Below, piece by piece: positions 8,853-17,180 of a stretch of DNA of 64,000 nt. Location: contig JAEESN010000003.1 in assembly GCA_016286365.1 (NCBI GenBank), positions 62,001-126,000 of the forward strand, read 5' to 3'. This DNA is from Treponema sp. (GTDB taxonomy: Bacteria; Spirochaetota; Spirochaetia; Treponematales; Treponemataceae). The notes below the pieces were generated by a model. It was given only the letters and a program-made list of their open reading frames with translations, was not told where the DNA came from and ran no database searches. The number at the start of each line of letters is the position of its first letter. Position 1 is the first letter of the stretch. Position numbers and translations under genes: made by a program.

Positions 8853-9593
8853 ATGAACGTAACAAAACTTCTTAAAAAAGAATTAAAACTTGAATCAAAT
8901 ATTTCTATGTATATCTGGATAGCATGTCTTGCTTTGTTCTATTATATTCCAGGCTACCCGATGTATATCGGCTGTTTTTATACCACACTTGCAGTAATGA
9001 TGACTTTCACCCTTAATCAGCTTTCACACGGATTATTATATACAGTTTTACTTCCTGTAAGAAAAATAGACACGGTAAAGGCAAGATTTTTATACTGCGG
9101 ATTACTCGAAATTCTTTTTGTACCGTTTGCAGTTCTTGCAGCATTCGTAAGATGGAAGTGTGGTTTTAATCAAAATCCGGCCGGAATAGAAATCAATGTT
9201 GCTTATATGGGCTTTCAGTTTATAATCCTTGCAATTTTTAATATTGTATTTTTAGGTGCAGTTTATAAAAATCCGCTTAAACCTGGAAAACCATACTTCA
9301 TTTCCGCTATACTTTATTTTGTAACATTTGCGATTGCAGAAATCCCTGTTTGGGCTTCCAGAAGTACAATCGTAAAACTCAGGGAAAACGGACTTTCTCC
9401 TGACCAGATTATGAGTGAAGTTCAGAAAACCGGTGATTTCCTTATTAAGTTTGGAGCAATAATTACACGAACTGATTTTGACGGACAGTTAAAACAGATT
9501 CCAATTCTGATTGCAGGATTATTATTCTTTATCTTAAGCTGGCCACTTTCGTTTAAGCGTGCCGCAAATAAATTCGAAAAGTACGATATGTAG
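8853..9593 (+). CDS. ABC-2 type transporter membrane protein
   Basis: The 246-residue protein has about six hydrophobic segments and no signal peptide. It starts after a strong AAGGAGG ribosome-binding site, 14 bases downstream of the ATPase gene. It is the likely permease of that transporter by position and topology; sequence similarity to a named subfamily is not obvious by eye. Confidence 0.75.
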   Translation: MNVTKLLKKELKLESNISMYIWIACLALFYYIPGYPMYIGCFYTTLAVMMTFTLNQLSHGLLYTVLLPVRKIDTVKARFLYCGLLEILFVPFAVLAAFVRWKCGFNQNPAGIEINVAYMGFQFIILAIFNIVFLGAVYKNPLKPGKPYFISAILYFVTFAIAEIPVWASRSTIVKLRENGLSPDQIMSEVQKTGDFLIKFGAIITRTDFDGQLKQIPILIAGLLFFILSWPLSFKRAANKFEKYDM

Positions 9594-9605
9594 AGTGTTT
9601 ATATA

Positions 9606-9971
9606 ATGGACATTGTGTTATCAAAACAGACAGATAAACCAATTTATACTCAGATTTATGAACAAATCGCCGCACAGATTATGAACGGAGAACTTCTGCC
9701 CGGCGAAAAACTTCCTCCAATCCGGACTGTTGCCTTAAACCTGCGGATAAGCGTTATTCCCGTAAAGCAGGCGTGGGAACAGCTGGAAAGGGAGGGATTT
9801 ATTTCTACAGCTGCAGGAAGAGGAACTTCAGTAAACGAACTTGAGCACCACGAAATCTCCGGAAAAAGAAGTGCAGCAGCCGAAGAACTTTTATGCCGCG
9901 ATGTAAAAGCCTGCCGCGACATGGGCCTTAAGCTCGAAGAAATAATCGAAATAGTTAAAAAAAATTATTAA
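9606..9971 (+). CDS. GntR family regulator, YtrA subfamily
   Basis: The 121-residue protein has a winged helix (about residues 10-75) with PIYTQIYEQIAAQIMNGELL, PGEKLPPIRTVA and the following recognition helix, then only a short helical tail. This tail length marks the YtrA subfamily, which lacks a large effector domain. It is the last gene of the ABC operon and probably binds the inverted repeat at 7946-7968. Confidence 0.88.
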   Translation: MDIVLSKQTDKPIYTQIYEQIAAQIMNGELLPGEKLPPIRTVALNLRISVIPVKQAWEQLEREGFISTAAGRGTSVNELEHHEISGKRSAAAEELLCRDVKACRDMGLKLEEIIEIVKKNY

Positions 9972-10178
9972 ACCCATATAATCCCCCTTGGCACCATAAA
10001 AATCATATTAAAATCTCTTGTACAGTCATCACGCCCCAAAAATTCCCTTAAATATTTTCTTACAACAAACGCTCATATTTATACAAGTAAAATCCGCCTT
10101 CTGCAGTATTCTTTAAGTATTCATTATATAGAAGTTAATTATAAACTATTAATCTTTTAAAACCTGTGAGGAGTCGTT

Positions 10179-11360
10179 ATGTTTGATTTTAAATACTTTA
10201 CACCAACAAAGGTATTATTCGGAAAAGGCACAGAAGAAAAGGTTTCAGAACTTTTACAGGAATTCGGTGCAAAAAAAGTTTTGATTCATTACGGTGGAGG
10301 AAGCGTTATCCGTTCCGGGCTCATGCAGAAGGTAACAGATAAGCTCGATGCTGCCGGTATTAAATATGTAAAGCTTGGTGGAGCTGTTCCAAATCCACAT
10401 CTTAGCCTTGTTTACGAAGGAATTGAGCTTTGTAAAAAAGAAGGAATTGATTTTATTCTTGCAGTAGGAGGCGGTAGTGCCATAGACTCTGCAAAGGCAA
10501 TCGGATACGGCGTTAAAAACGAGGGCGATGTCTGGGATTTATATGATTATAAAAAAGAAGCAAAAGGCTGCCTTCCAATCGGTGTAATTTTAACACTTGC
10601 AGCAACAGGAAGCGAAATGAGTGATTCTTCTGTTATTACAAAAGAAGAAGGTCTTGTTAAACGCGGATACTCAAGCGATTACTGCCGTCCGGCTTTTGCC
10701 ATCCTCAATCCGGAACTTACAATGACTCTGCCGGACTATCAGACGGCATGCGGCTGTACGGATATCATGATGCATACGATGGAACGCTATTTTACCAACG
10801 GCGGAAACATGGAACTCACAGATTCTATGGCAGAAGCACTCCTTCGTACTGTAAAAGAAAACGCAAAGATTCTTGTAAAAGACCCTAAAAACTACGATGC
10901 AAGAGCAGAAGTTATGTGGGCCGGAAGCCTTTCGCACAACGGACTTACAGGCTGTGGAAACGACGGCGGCGACTGGATGACTCACAAGCTTGAACACGAA
11001 CTGGGAGGTCTTTACGACGTAGCACACGGAGCAGGTCTTGCAGCTCTCTGGGGAAGCTGGGCTCGTTATGTTTACAAAAACTGCCTTCCAAGATTCAAAA
11101 GATATGCAATCAATGTAATGGGAATTCCTGCAGACGCCGGTTCAGATGAGGAAATTGCTCTTAAAGGAATAGAAGCAATGGAAGATTTCTACCGCGAAAT
11201 AAAAATGCCTGTAAATCTTCGTGAACTTGGTGTAAATGCCACAGACGAAGATTTAAAACTCATGGCTCACAAATGTGCAGTAGGCGTAAACGGTGGAAAA
11301 GGTTCTGCCCGCTTCCTTAAAGAAGAAGACATGCTCGAAATCTATAAGATGAGCAGATAA
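10179..11360 (+). CDS. Iron-containing alcohol dehydrogenase (butanol dehydrogenase type)
   Basis: The 393-residue cytoplasmic enzyme belongs to the group III iron alcohol dehydrogenases, which reduce aldehydes such as butyraldehyde with NAD(P)H. It contains LAVGGGSAIDSAKAIG for nucleotide binding, CTDIMMHTMERYF with an Asp and His metal ligands, and HELGGLYDVAHG with two more His. Length fits BdhA/YqhD-type enzymes. The gene stands alone behind GAGGAG and ends at a terminator. The natural substrate is not determined. Confidence 0.92.
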   Translation: MFDFKYFTPTKVLFGKGTEEKVSELLQEFGAKKVLIHYGGGSVIRSGLMQKVTDKLDAAGIKYVKLGGAVPNPHLSLVYEGIELCKKEGIDFILAVGGGSAIDSAKAIGYGVKNEGDVWDLYDYKKEAKGCLPIGVILTLAATGSEMSDSSVITKEEGLVKRGYSSDYCRPAFAILNPELTMTLPDYQTACGCTDIMMHTMERYFTNGGNMELTDSMAEALLRTVKENAKILVKDPKNYDARAEVMWAGSLSHNGLTGCGNDGGDWMTHKLEHELGGLYDVAHGAGLAALWGSWARYVYKNCLPRFKRYAINVMGIPADAGSDEEIALKGIEAMEDFYREIKMPVNLRELGVNATDEDLKLMAHKCAVGVNGGKGSARFLKEEDMLEIYKMSR

Positions 11361-11388
11361 CCTTCCCGTTCCGTTAAAGAATATTTGA

Positions 11389-11423
11389 TTAAGGCTGGAT
11401 TAGTTTTCCGGCTTTAATTTTTT
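11389..11423 (+). terminator. Intrinsic terminator after the alcohol dehydrogenase gene
   Basis: TTAAGGCTGG and CCGGCTTTAA form a 10-bp stem with two wobble pairs, a nine-base loop and a following T run. It overlaps the last codons of the convergent gene at 11400. Confidence 0.7.
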
Positions 11424-12107
11424 AACCTTATATATTGAATTTGAAATTACAAGGTAAACAAAACCCACAATCATCAAAAACGATAATAAAATGAGGATCC
11501 ACCAGCAGGTTCCAATAAATGGTAATTCATCAGAAAAACCAAAAAGACCAGCCTGACTTCCCCAGTTTAAGAAAAAGTATGGATAATTAAGTCCACCGGA
11601 AAATTTCCAGCCGTTCAGATATCCTATTCCTGCATAAATTACATATAAAACAGGCGGAATGATTACATAAATAATATTCTTATATCCAAGTCGTGTGCTG
11701 CATGTAATCACAAAAAAATCTGCAATAGCCATAACAGGAACAATCGCATGAGTTAAAATATTCTGCACATTCCAGGCTCCCTTTCCAAAAGCAGGCGCAA
11801 GAATAAAACTGAATACAAACCCTGTTAAAGTGATTGCAATAGTTCCAACAAATTTAAAAACAAGCCACGTGCTGGTCACGTTTTTATTTTTTATAAGCAT
11901 GAAAAGCCCGATAAGACAGATCAGCGAGATCAGAATATTCGACTGAATCGTAAAATACATAAAGATTACACCGCATCCAAGTTCTGTATTTAATTCCGGA
12001 CGTGCCGTCAAAATGATTCCAACTATACTCGAAATTACCGTGATGATTTTTATAATACAGGAAATCACAACCTGTCTTTTTGTAAAAGCAATTGATGTAC
12101 TAGACAT
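11400..12107 (-). CDS. Pr6Pr-type integral membrane protein
   Basis: The 235-residue protein has about six membrane helices. FMYFTIQSNILI, ILTHAIVPVMAIADF and YPYFFLNWG resemble the Pr6Pr family of uncharacterised six-helix membrane proteins. Its start overlaps the stop of the upstream acetyltransferase gene by eight bases and has its own AAGGAGAAGG site, so the two genes, and probably the one before, form an operon. Function is unknown. Confidence 0.65.
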   Translation of the reverse strand: MSSTSIAFTKRQVVISCIIKIITVISSIVGIILTARPELNTELGCGVIFMYFTIQSNILISLICLIGLFMLIKNKNVTSTWLVFKFVGTIAITLTGFVFSFILAPAFGKGAWNVQNILTHAIVPVMAIADFFVITCSTRLGYKNIIYVIIPPVLYVIYAGIGYLNGWKFSGGLNYPYFFLNWGSQAGLFGFSDELPFIGTCWWILILLSFLMIVGFVYLVISNSIYKVKKLKPEN

Positions 12108-12534
12108 TACCTTCTCCTTTTTCTATCCACTGCGACATTCCGCATCCGTGTTCTTCGTCGGGACGAGTGAAAAATCCGAACTTTTTATAAAATTCTTCTT
12201 TTCCTTTTGCAGCCATCAAGCTTACCATAACACGCCAGCCTGGTTTTAATAATCCTCTGATGTATTCCATGGCATGAGTCATAAGCTTTCGTCCAAGACC
12301 CTGTCCCTGAAACTCCGGTCTTACGATTACATCTGCAATATAAACTACATAACCGTGATCCCAAAGGATGCGTAAAAGCGCAATTGTTTTTCCGTCTTTC
12401 TTAAGAGCGTAAATATGTGTTGTATTTTTTAATCCATCTACGGCCTGCTCTAAAGGATATAAGCCCCATCCGACAATTTTACGAAGCTCCATATACTCTT
12501 CGGCCGTGATTGAATCAGCTGTTTCGTATTCCAT
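12100..12534 (-). CDS. GNAT family N-acetyltransferase
   Basis: The 144-residue protein has the GNAT acetyl-CoA motif VRPEFQGQGLGRKLM (about residues 84-98) after the DVIV strand, and a C-terminal YKKFGF motif. It acetylates an unknown small molecule or protein. It overlaps both neighbours (20 bases upstream, 8 downstream), typical of a tight operon. A 55-bp copy of part of this gene (12186-12240) lies at 15335-15389. Confidence 0.88.
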   Translation of the reverse strand: MEYETADSITAEEYMELRKIVGWGLYPLEQAVDGLKNTTHIYALKKDGKTIALLRILWDHGYVVYIADVIVRPEFQGQGLGRKLMTHAMEYIRGLLKPGWRVMVSLMAAKGKEEFYKKFGFFTRPDEEHGCGMSQWIEKGEGNV

Positions 12535-13015
12535 CTTTCTCCTCCCGCTTTACTTCCTTTTCGTGATTTACATGAATACCAATGTGACCAATCCCAAGAA
12601 TAATCACGCATATAATCATTACAGGATTTTTAGCATATACACCAAGCAAAAAGAATGCAAGAACCGGAAGAGATGCACCCGCTACCGGAAAAAACAGAAA
12701 GCTTCTGTACTGATCAAGCATCGTCCTCTCGCTTTTAAAATAGCGGATCCAGTAGATTTCATAAAAAACCATGAGGATAAAGGAAACTAAAAGCCAGATG
12801 CTCCAGCTAGTCCATGGGCGAAGATTAAAATCAGAAAAGATTAATACTGCTGTAGAAACAGTTACTTCTCCAACCCGCTCAAAAGCCCCAAGAACTTTAT
12901 TTTCGTTTCCTACGTATTTTTCGTAATCCCTAGGTTTATATTTTGCCCAGATGATGTTCGGAACCATCAGCATAATAAGATAAATAAGTCCAACATATGA
13001 AAAACCAAAGTGCAT
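12515..13015 (-). CDS. Hypothetical five-helix membrane protein
   Basis: The 166-residue product has about four or five hydrophobic helices and the conserved-looking stretch MVPNIIWAKYKPRDYEKY. I do not recognise a named family with confidence. It is the first gene of the three-gene run with the acetyltransferase and Pr6Pr-like genes, and has AAGGA before the ATG. Confidence 0.65.
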   Translation of the reverse strand: MHFGFSYVGLIYLIMLMVPNIIWAKYKPRDYEKYVGNENKVLGAFERVGEVTVSTAVLIFSDFNLRPWTSWSIWLLVSFILMVFYEIYWIRYFKSERTMLDQYRSFLFFPVAGASLPVLAFFLLGVYAKNPVMIICVIILGIGHIGIHVNHEKEVKREEKDGIRNS

Positions 13016-13044
13016 AAATCTTTCCTTAATCCTTCCCTTCCATA

Positions 13045-14268
13045 TTATCTGAATTCTTTAAGTCTTTTTAACATGGCTTTTTCTTTGTCGGAGAATTCAG
13101 AATCTGGGATTTCAGAAGTTGTCGGTTTGTACCATTCAAACTTACTGAACTTCTGATTCCAGCTTTCACTTTTGAACTGATAGCCGTGCATTGCGTAAAT
13201 CGAATTGATTAAAAGCTGTGCATAAACTCCGGCTACCTTTGTTTTTGGCTGGAATTCTGTAAAGCCACTTTCGTATAATCTTATAACCCAATCATAAAAA
13301 TCTTTTTTCTTGGCAAGTTCTTTATATGCTTCTTCAGTTTCGGAGGCATTCCTGTATTCATCATTAAGCCACCATTTTGAGTCTTTGTCATATCCTGGAA
13401 TTTTAAACAATTCATCTTTTACAAGATCATAGGCAAATTCCTGTTTCCATCCATCCGGGGAACGAATTGAAGATTGATATTCTGTTGCTTCCCATTCTTT
13501 TCGAGGTTCTATATTTAATAAAACCCATGTGACTACAGTTTCTTTTGTTTTTTTATCGTATTTGATGGATGTTGGTTTATAGGAAAAATAACCCCAGTAA
13601 TAAGTCATGTTATCAATATCCCAGATGTAATTTCTTTCATCGGAATATTCACCTGCAGTATATTTTTTCCACTGGTATTTATATTTTGAATGGAAAATGA
13701 TTGTTGCTTTAGCGATTGTACTATCCCATGAGCTTCCGGTTGTAAGAACATAATTCCAGGAATTCCATGACCAACCAATACTGTCACTGCCAGAACTATA
13801 TCCGGCGTTATATTCATCTACAACTTCCAGAACTTCGCCGGGGTTAAAAGTTAATTCAGCTGTAAACCAGTAATCAAATGAGTCATAATAATTTGCAGAT
13901 GCAATCAGTTTTCTGGGAAGATTTTTTCCGTTACAGGAGCTTTTGAATTTATAATATTTTTCTATTGCATCCCTTGTCTCTTTATCATCCTTTATAGTTT
14001 TTTCCTCTGCTCCAACTCCAAATTCGTCATACCAATGTACAGGAAATCCGATAGTCACAGTTTTTTTTTCGTCAGATTGATTTCTAAAATGAAAAGTTAC
14101 CTTAACTTTGTTCTCCCAGATTTCTACCACTTCGTCTACCATTCGAATGTCGTAGGTGTTCTTAATTTCAAATCCGCCGATTGTAGGTTCAACATAACCA
14201 TGAGCATCATCTGCAAAAGCCAGCGCCCCCATAATCAAAATTAAAAATACTGATAATAATCTTTTCAT
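13045..14268 (-). CDS. Secreted hypothetical protein (DUF4424-like)
   Basis: The 407-residue protein has a cleavable signal peptide (MKRLLSVFLILIMGALAFAD). The next 130 residues are beta-rich, with alternating strands around VEIWENKVKVTFHFRNQS and a GFPVHWYDE motif, and recall the DUF4424 group of exported proteins. The rest is rich in Trp, Tyr and Lys with no enzyme motif seen. It is preceded by a GGAG ribosome-binding site. Function is unknown. Confidence 0.65.
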   Translation of the reverse strand: MKRLLSVFLILIMGALAFADDAHGYVEPTIGGFEIKNTYDIRMVDEVVEIWENKVKVTFHFRNQSDEKKTVTIGFPVHWYDEFGVGAEEKTIKDDKETRDAIEKYYKFKSSCNGKNLPRKLIASANYYDSFDYWFTAELTFNPGEVLEVVDEYNAGYSSGSDSIGWSWNSWNYVLTTGSSWDSTIAKATIIFHSKYKYQWKKYTAGEYSDERNYIWDIDNMTYYWGYFSYKPTSIKYDKKTKETVVTWVLLNIEPRKEWEATEYQSSIRSPDGWKQEFAYDLVKDELFKIPGYDKDSKWWLNDEYRNASETEEAYKELAKKKDFYDWVIRLYESGFTEFQPKTKVAGVYAQLLINSIYAMHGYQFKSESWNQKFSKFEWYKPTTSEIPDSEFSDKEKAMLKRLKEFR

Positions 14269-14297
14269 TTTTTTTCTCCAGACGTTTATATATTTTT

Positions 14298-15323
14298 TTA
14301 TACCTTAACTTTGCCGCTTAAAATATTCTGATAGTCTTCGTAATTTTTCTTAAGAAGGGTAGGGATGTTTAGACCATAAGGACATTTTTTCATACAGGCG
14401 CCACAACCGGTACACTTATTGATTTTCTGAAATTCATTCTGCCAGAATTCTCCGAGCCAGTTATTGCTTGGTGAACGACGGATCATTTGACTCATTCTTG
14501 CACACTGATTAATCATTATATCCTGAGGACATGGCATACAGTATCCGCAGCCACGACAGAAATCAGTTCCGAATGATTTTTTATCTTCTTCGATGAAGGC
14601 TCGGATTTCGCTTGTGAGGGAAGGAGAATCTTCCATATACGAAAGCCATTCTTCGAGCTCACTCATATGCTGGATTCCCCAGATTGGAAGAACATTATCA
14701 TATTGAGTCATAAAAGTGTAGGCAGCGAGAGAATTAGTGATAAGACCACCAGCAAGACCTTTCATCGCAATAAAACCAACGTCGTGTTCACGGCATAAAT
14801 TTACAAGAGCAATTTCCCTTTCTCCAGAAAGATAACTGAATGGAAACTGCAGTGTTTCATAAAGCCCTGATTTTACCGCTTCTTCTGCAACCCCGATCTT
14901 ATGCGCCGTTATACCGATGTGCCGTACCATTCCCTGACGTTTAAAATCTTCCATTGTTTCGTACATGCCAGTTCCGTCACCCGGCCTGTAGCACTGGTTT
15001 GCACAATGAAACTGATATATATCAACATAATCAGTCTTTAAATTTTTGAGCGAAGTTTCAAGATGCTCCTTCATTTCGTCGGGAGTTTTTGCACCGGTTT
15101 TTGTAGCAATATGAATTTTATCGCGGACATGGCTTAAAGCGATTCCGATTTTCTCTTCGCTGTTTGAATAAGCTCTTGCTGTATCAAAAAAACTCATTCC
15201 GCCTTCGTAGGCTCGAATAAGAATTTTTCCCGCAGTTTCAAAATCATCACGCTGGATAGGTAATGCTCCAAACGCATTCTGCACAGAGACAATTTCTGAT
15301 TTTCCAAGTCTTACCTTATTCAT
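14298..15323 (-). CDS. Aldo/keto reductase with two C-terminal [4Fe-4S] clusters
   Basis: The 341-residue protein joins an aldo/keto reductase barrel (residues 1 to about 230) to a ferredoxin-like tail. The barrel has FFDTARAYSNSEEKIG with the catalytic Asp and Tyr, IHIATKTG with the Lys, and YQFHCA with the His. The tail has CRGCGYCMPC and CTGCGACMKKCPYG. These iron-sulfur AKRs are common in anaerobes. The true start is the ATG at 15323 behind GGAGG; the open frame extends 18 codons further only because an acetyltransferase-gene fragment lies upstream. Confidence 0.92.
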   Translation of the reverse strand: MNKVRLGKSEIVSVQNAFGALPIQRDDFETAGKILIRAYEGGMSFFDTARAYSNSEEKIGIALSHVRDKIHIATKTGAKTPDEMKEHLETSLKNLKTDYVDIYQFHCANQCYRPGDGTGMYETMEDFKRQGMVRHIGITAHKIGVAEEAVKSGLYETLQFPFSYLSGEREIALVNLCREHDVGFIAMKGLAGGLITNSLAAYTFMTQYDNVLPIWGIQHMSELEEWLSYMEDSPSLTSEIRAFIEEDKKSFGTDFCRGCGYCMPCPQDIMINQCARMSQMIRRSPSNNWLGEFWQNEFQKINKCTGCGACMKKCPYGLNIPTLLKKNYEDYQNILSGKVKV

Positions 15324-15334
15324 CTTTCCTCCAC

Positions 15335-15389
15335 TATAAAATTCTTCTTTTCCTTTTGCAGCCATCAGACTCACCATAACACGCCAGCC
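15335..15389 (-). pseudogene. 55-bp fragment of a GNAT gene, duplicate of 12186-12240
   Basis: These bases match 12186-12240 in the acetyltransferase gene at 52 of 55 positions. In the same frame they encode the end of RVMVSLMAAKGKEEFY. The fragment lies in the presumed leader of the aldo/keto reductase gene. It looks like a scar of recombination or the remains of a second acetyltransferase gene. Confidence 0.8.
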
Positions 15390-15502
15390 AAAATCTTGTT
15401 GCCTGTCATTCTATCACAGAATCAAAACTTGAGGTATTAAGAGTATTCTTAAAATACTGGTTTTCGACTTTGTGTGGAATGACTTTTTATTTCTTGATAT
15501 AA

Positions 15503-15628
15503 TTAAGAAAAAAGCAAGGTTTTAACATCGGGTAATTTTTGCTGAGCCTGTTCAGGCTTTGTCTGAGTAAATGCATTGTTACTAAAAAGCAGAATTGCAA
15601 TTAATAAAATTAAATTTCTCATCTTCAT
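15503..15628 (-). CDS. Possible 41-residue exported peptide or gene remnant
   Basis: A short frame encodes a signal-peptide-like start (MKMRNLILLIAILLFSNNAF) followed by about twenty polar residues and a stop. The ribosome-binding site is weak (AAAGATA). It may be a small secreted peptide or the N-terminus of a lost exported protein. Confidence 0.35.
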   Translation of the reverse strand: MKMRNLILLIAILLFSNNAFTQTKPEQAQQKLPDVKTLLFS

Positions 15629-15682
15629 ATTATCTTTATATCAATAAAAATATAAAAAACTGAAGGTCACTAATCCGATCGG

Positions 15683-15726
15683 AAAAAAATAAGCACTATC
15701 TTCTTATACAAAGGATAGTGCTTTTC
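15683..15726 (-). terminator. Terminator of the frameshifted lipoprotein gene
   Basis: AAGCACTATC (15691-15700) and GATAGTGCTT (15714-15723) form a perfect 10-bp stem with a 13-base loop. On the minus strand a T-rich run follows, as expected for the gene ending at 15755. The other side also has a short T run, so it may work both ways. Confidence 0.8.
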
Positions 15727-15754
15727 GCATTCGTTATAAAACGAAATGTATGAA

Positions 15755-16254
15755 TTAATCTAACCATGCTTTATAAAAAGTAAGCTTTGTACCGTCATCA
15801 AAAGTAAATTCATAACAACGTTTCGAATATTCATCTCTCTTCATTGTTGCTTCAGACGGTATAGCTATTATAGCAGTATTATCAATTATTCCATGAAAAC
15901 CGTCTTCATAAAAGCGTTTAACTTCTTCATAAAAGCCTTTAACTGTTGTCGGTAAAACTATTTCATTTTCTTCGTGTATTACATTACCAGTTTCAAGTTT
16001 GATGTATTTATAGCTTTCTATTTTTGTAAAACCAGGATTATTCAAAACAGCAACCTTGATAATATAATAATCATTTATATTTTCTCCCGCATTTTTCAGT
16101 TCAGACAAACTAAAAAAGATTTTACCATCTTCCGGCTTATCAACATCCTTTACATAAAGATCAGTTTCCTTCATCCCTCATCTACATCCTTCTTACAGCC
16201 TGTAAATCCAAAAACCATTGCAAAAGCAACCAAAGCAATAATAAGTTTTTTCAT
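15755..16254 (-). pseudogene. Lipoprotein gene split by a frameshift
   Basis: An ATG at 16254 starts a lipoprotein signal peptide (MKKLIIALVAFAMVFGFTGC) that continues only to residue 27 and stops at 16171. A second frame starting at the overlapping ATG (16174) runs for 139 residues and looks like the mature domain. The junction lies at GAGGGATGAAG: one extra G would fuse both frames into a lipoprotein of about 167 residues. Either this is a one-base deletion or sequencing error, or the two parts are translated by ATGA coupling, which would leave the domain in the cytoplasm. No family was recognised. Confidence 0.6.
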
Positions 16255-16346
16255 AAAGACTCCCTAATATAATAAATCTATGTCCTCAAAAATGTTAGAA
16301 CATAATTTTAATTATTGTACTACCTTAACAATTTTGTCAATTATCA

Positions 16347-17045
16347 TTAAGGATTTACACCCCAATGTATCTCAGCAAATTTAATTATATCTTCCTGCTT
16401 TTCTGCGTGGGGAAAATCGTCTAACGGCGGACACGGGATGTGTGGCTCAAATGCGAGCCTGGAAAACCACGTACACTGAACGGCCTTCATCCCCATTTCG
16501 CGCGCACCGGTAAGCTCATGTGAACCTCCATCTCCAACATAAAGACAATCTTCTGCCTTTACACCAAGCGCTTTAATTGCACGTCGGTAGATTTCCGGGT
16601 CTGGTTTTGAAATTCCCTGTTCGTAGGAAATCATCGCTGCATCAAAAAGGGGAAAGAGTGGAGAAGAGCGGATTAAATCACGTTCATCAGAAAATGTATT
16701 TGTGATAAGCCCTGTTTTTATGTTTTTTTCGCGGAGAGTTTTTAAAAGCCAGATTGATTCTTCAGGGATTGCGTTGAAGGTGTCGCCCAGTGCTTCGAGT
16801 CTTTTTCTGCAGATCATTTCTACATTTTCTTCTGAGTAAGCACCAAGGTTTTTGAGCGTGATGGAAAGACCTTCCTTCATGGAATATTTTCCAAGGGTTC
16901 TGTCTTTTTCTGTTTCGTGCCAGTATTTTCTGAATGCTTCTATAGGCTCGCCAAGGTCTTCTGCAATATTTTCGCTAAAGTAGGTTCTTCCCGTAAAAAG
17001 GGTTACGAGAGTTTCAAACATGTCAAAAATAACGGCTTTAATCAT
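16347..17045 (-). CDS. HAD family hydrolase
   Basis: The 232-residue protein shows the haloacid dehalogenase motifs. DMFETLVT (motif I, nucleophile Asp8) is followed by ITNTFSD, the Lys of SKPDPEIYRRA, and VGDGGSHELTGAREMG. Such enzymes remove phosphate or other groups from small metabolites; the substrate is unknown. It stands alone, with GGAG before the ATG and an extended -10 TGATAGAAT about 35 bases upstream. Confidence 0.9.
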   Translation of the reverse strand: MIKAVIFDMFETLVTLFTGRTYFSENIAEDLGEPIEAFRKYWHETEKDRTLGKYSMKEGLSITLKNLGAYSEENVEMICRKRLEALGDTFNAIPEESIWLLKTLREKNIKTGLITNTFSDERDLIRSSPLFPLFDAAMISYEQGISKPDPEIYRRAIKALGVKAEDCLYVGDGGSHELTGAREMGMKAVQCTWFSRLAFEPHIPCPPLDDFPHAEKQEDIIKFAEIHWGVNP

Positions 17046-17180
17046 CCAGCGGCTCCTTTTTGGGTAATTCTATCACAAGCTTTGACGAAAGTAAAAGTAT
17101 TGGTTATATTTAAAAAGATGAAGCTTTGAATCTTTATCGCAAAAAAAATTAAGATAATAAAAAACGTATACGAGGTTCCT

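Noticed and set aside
15324-15377. N-terminal extension of the aldo/keto reductase (MVSLMAAKGKEEFY...)
   Set aside because: It is the translated acetyltransferase-gene fragment; the ATG at 15323 has the ribosome-binding site and aligns with the family start.
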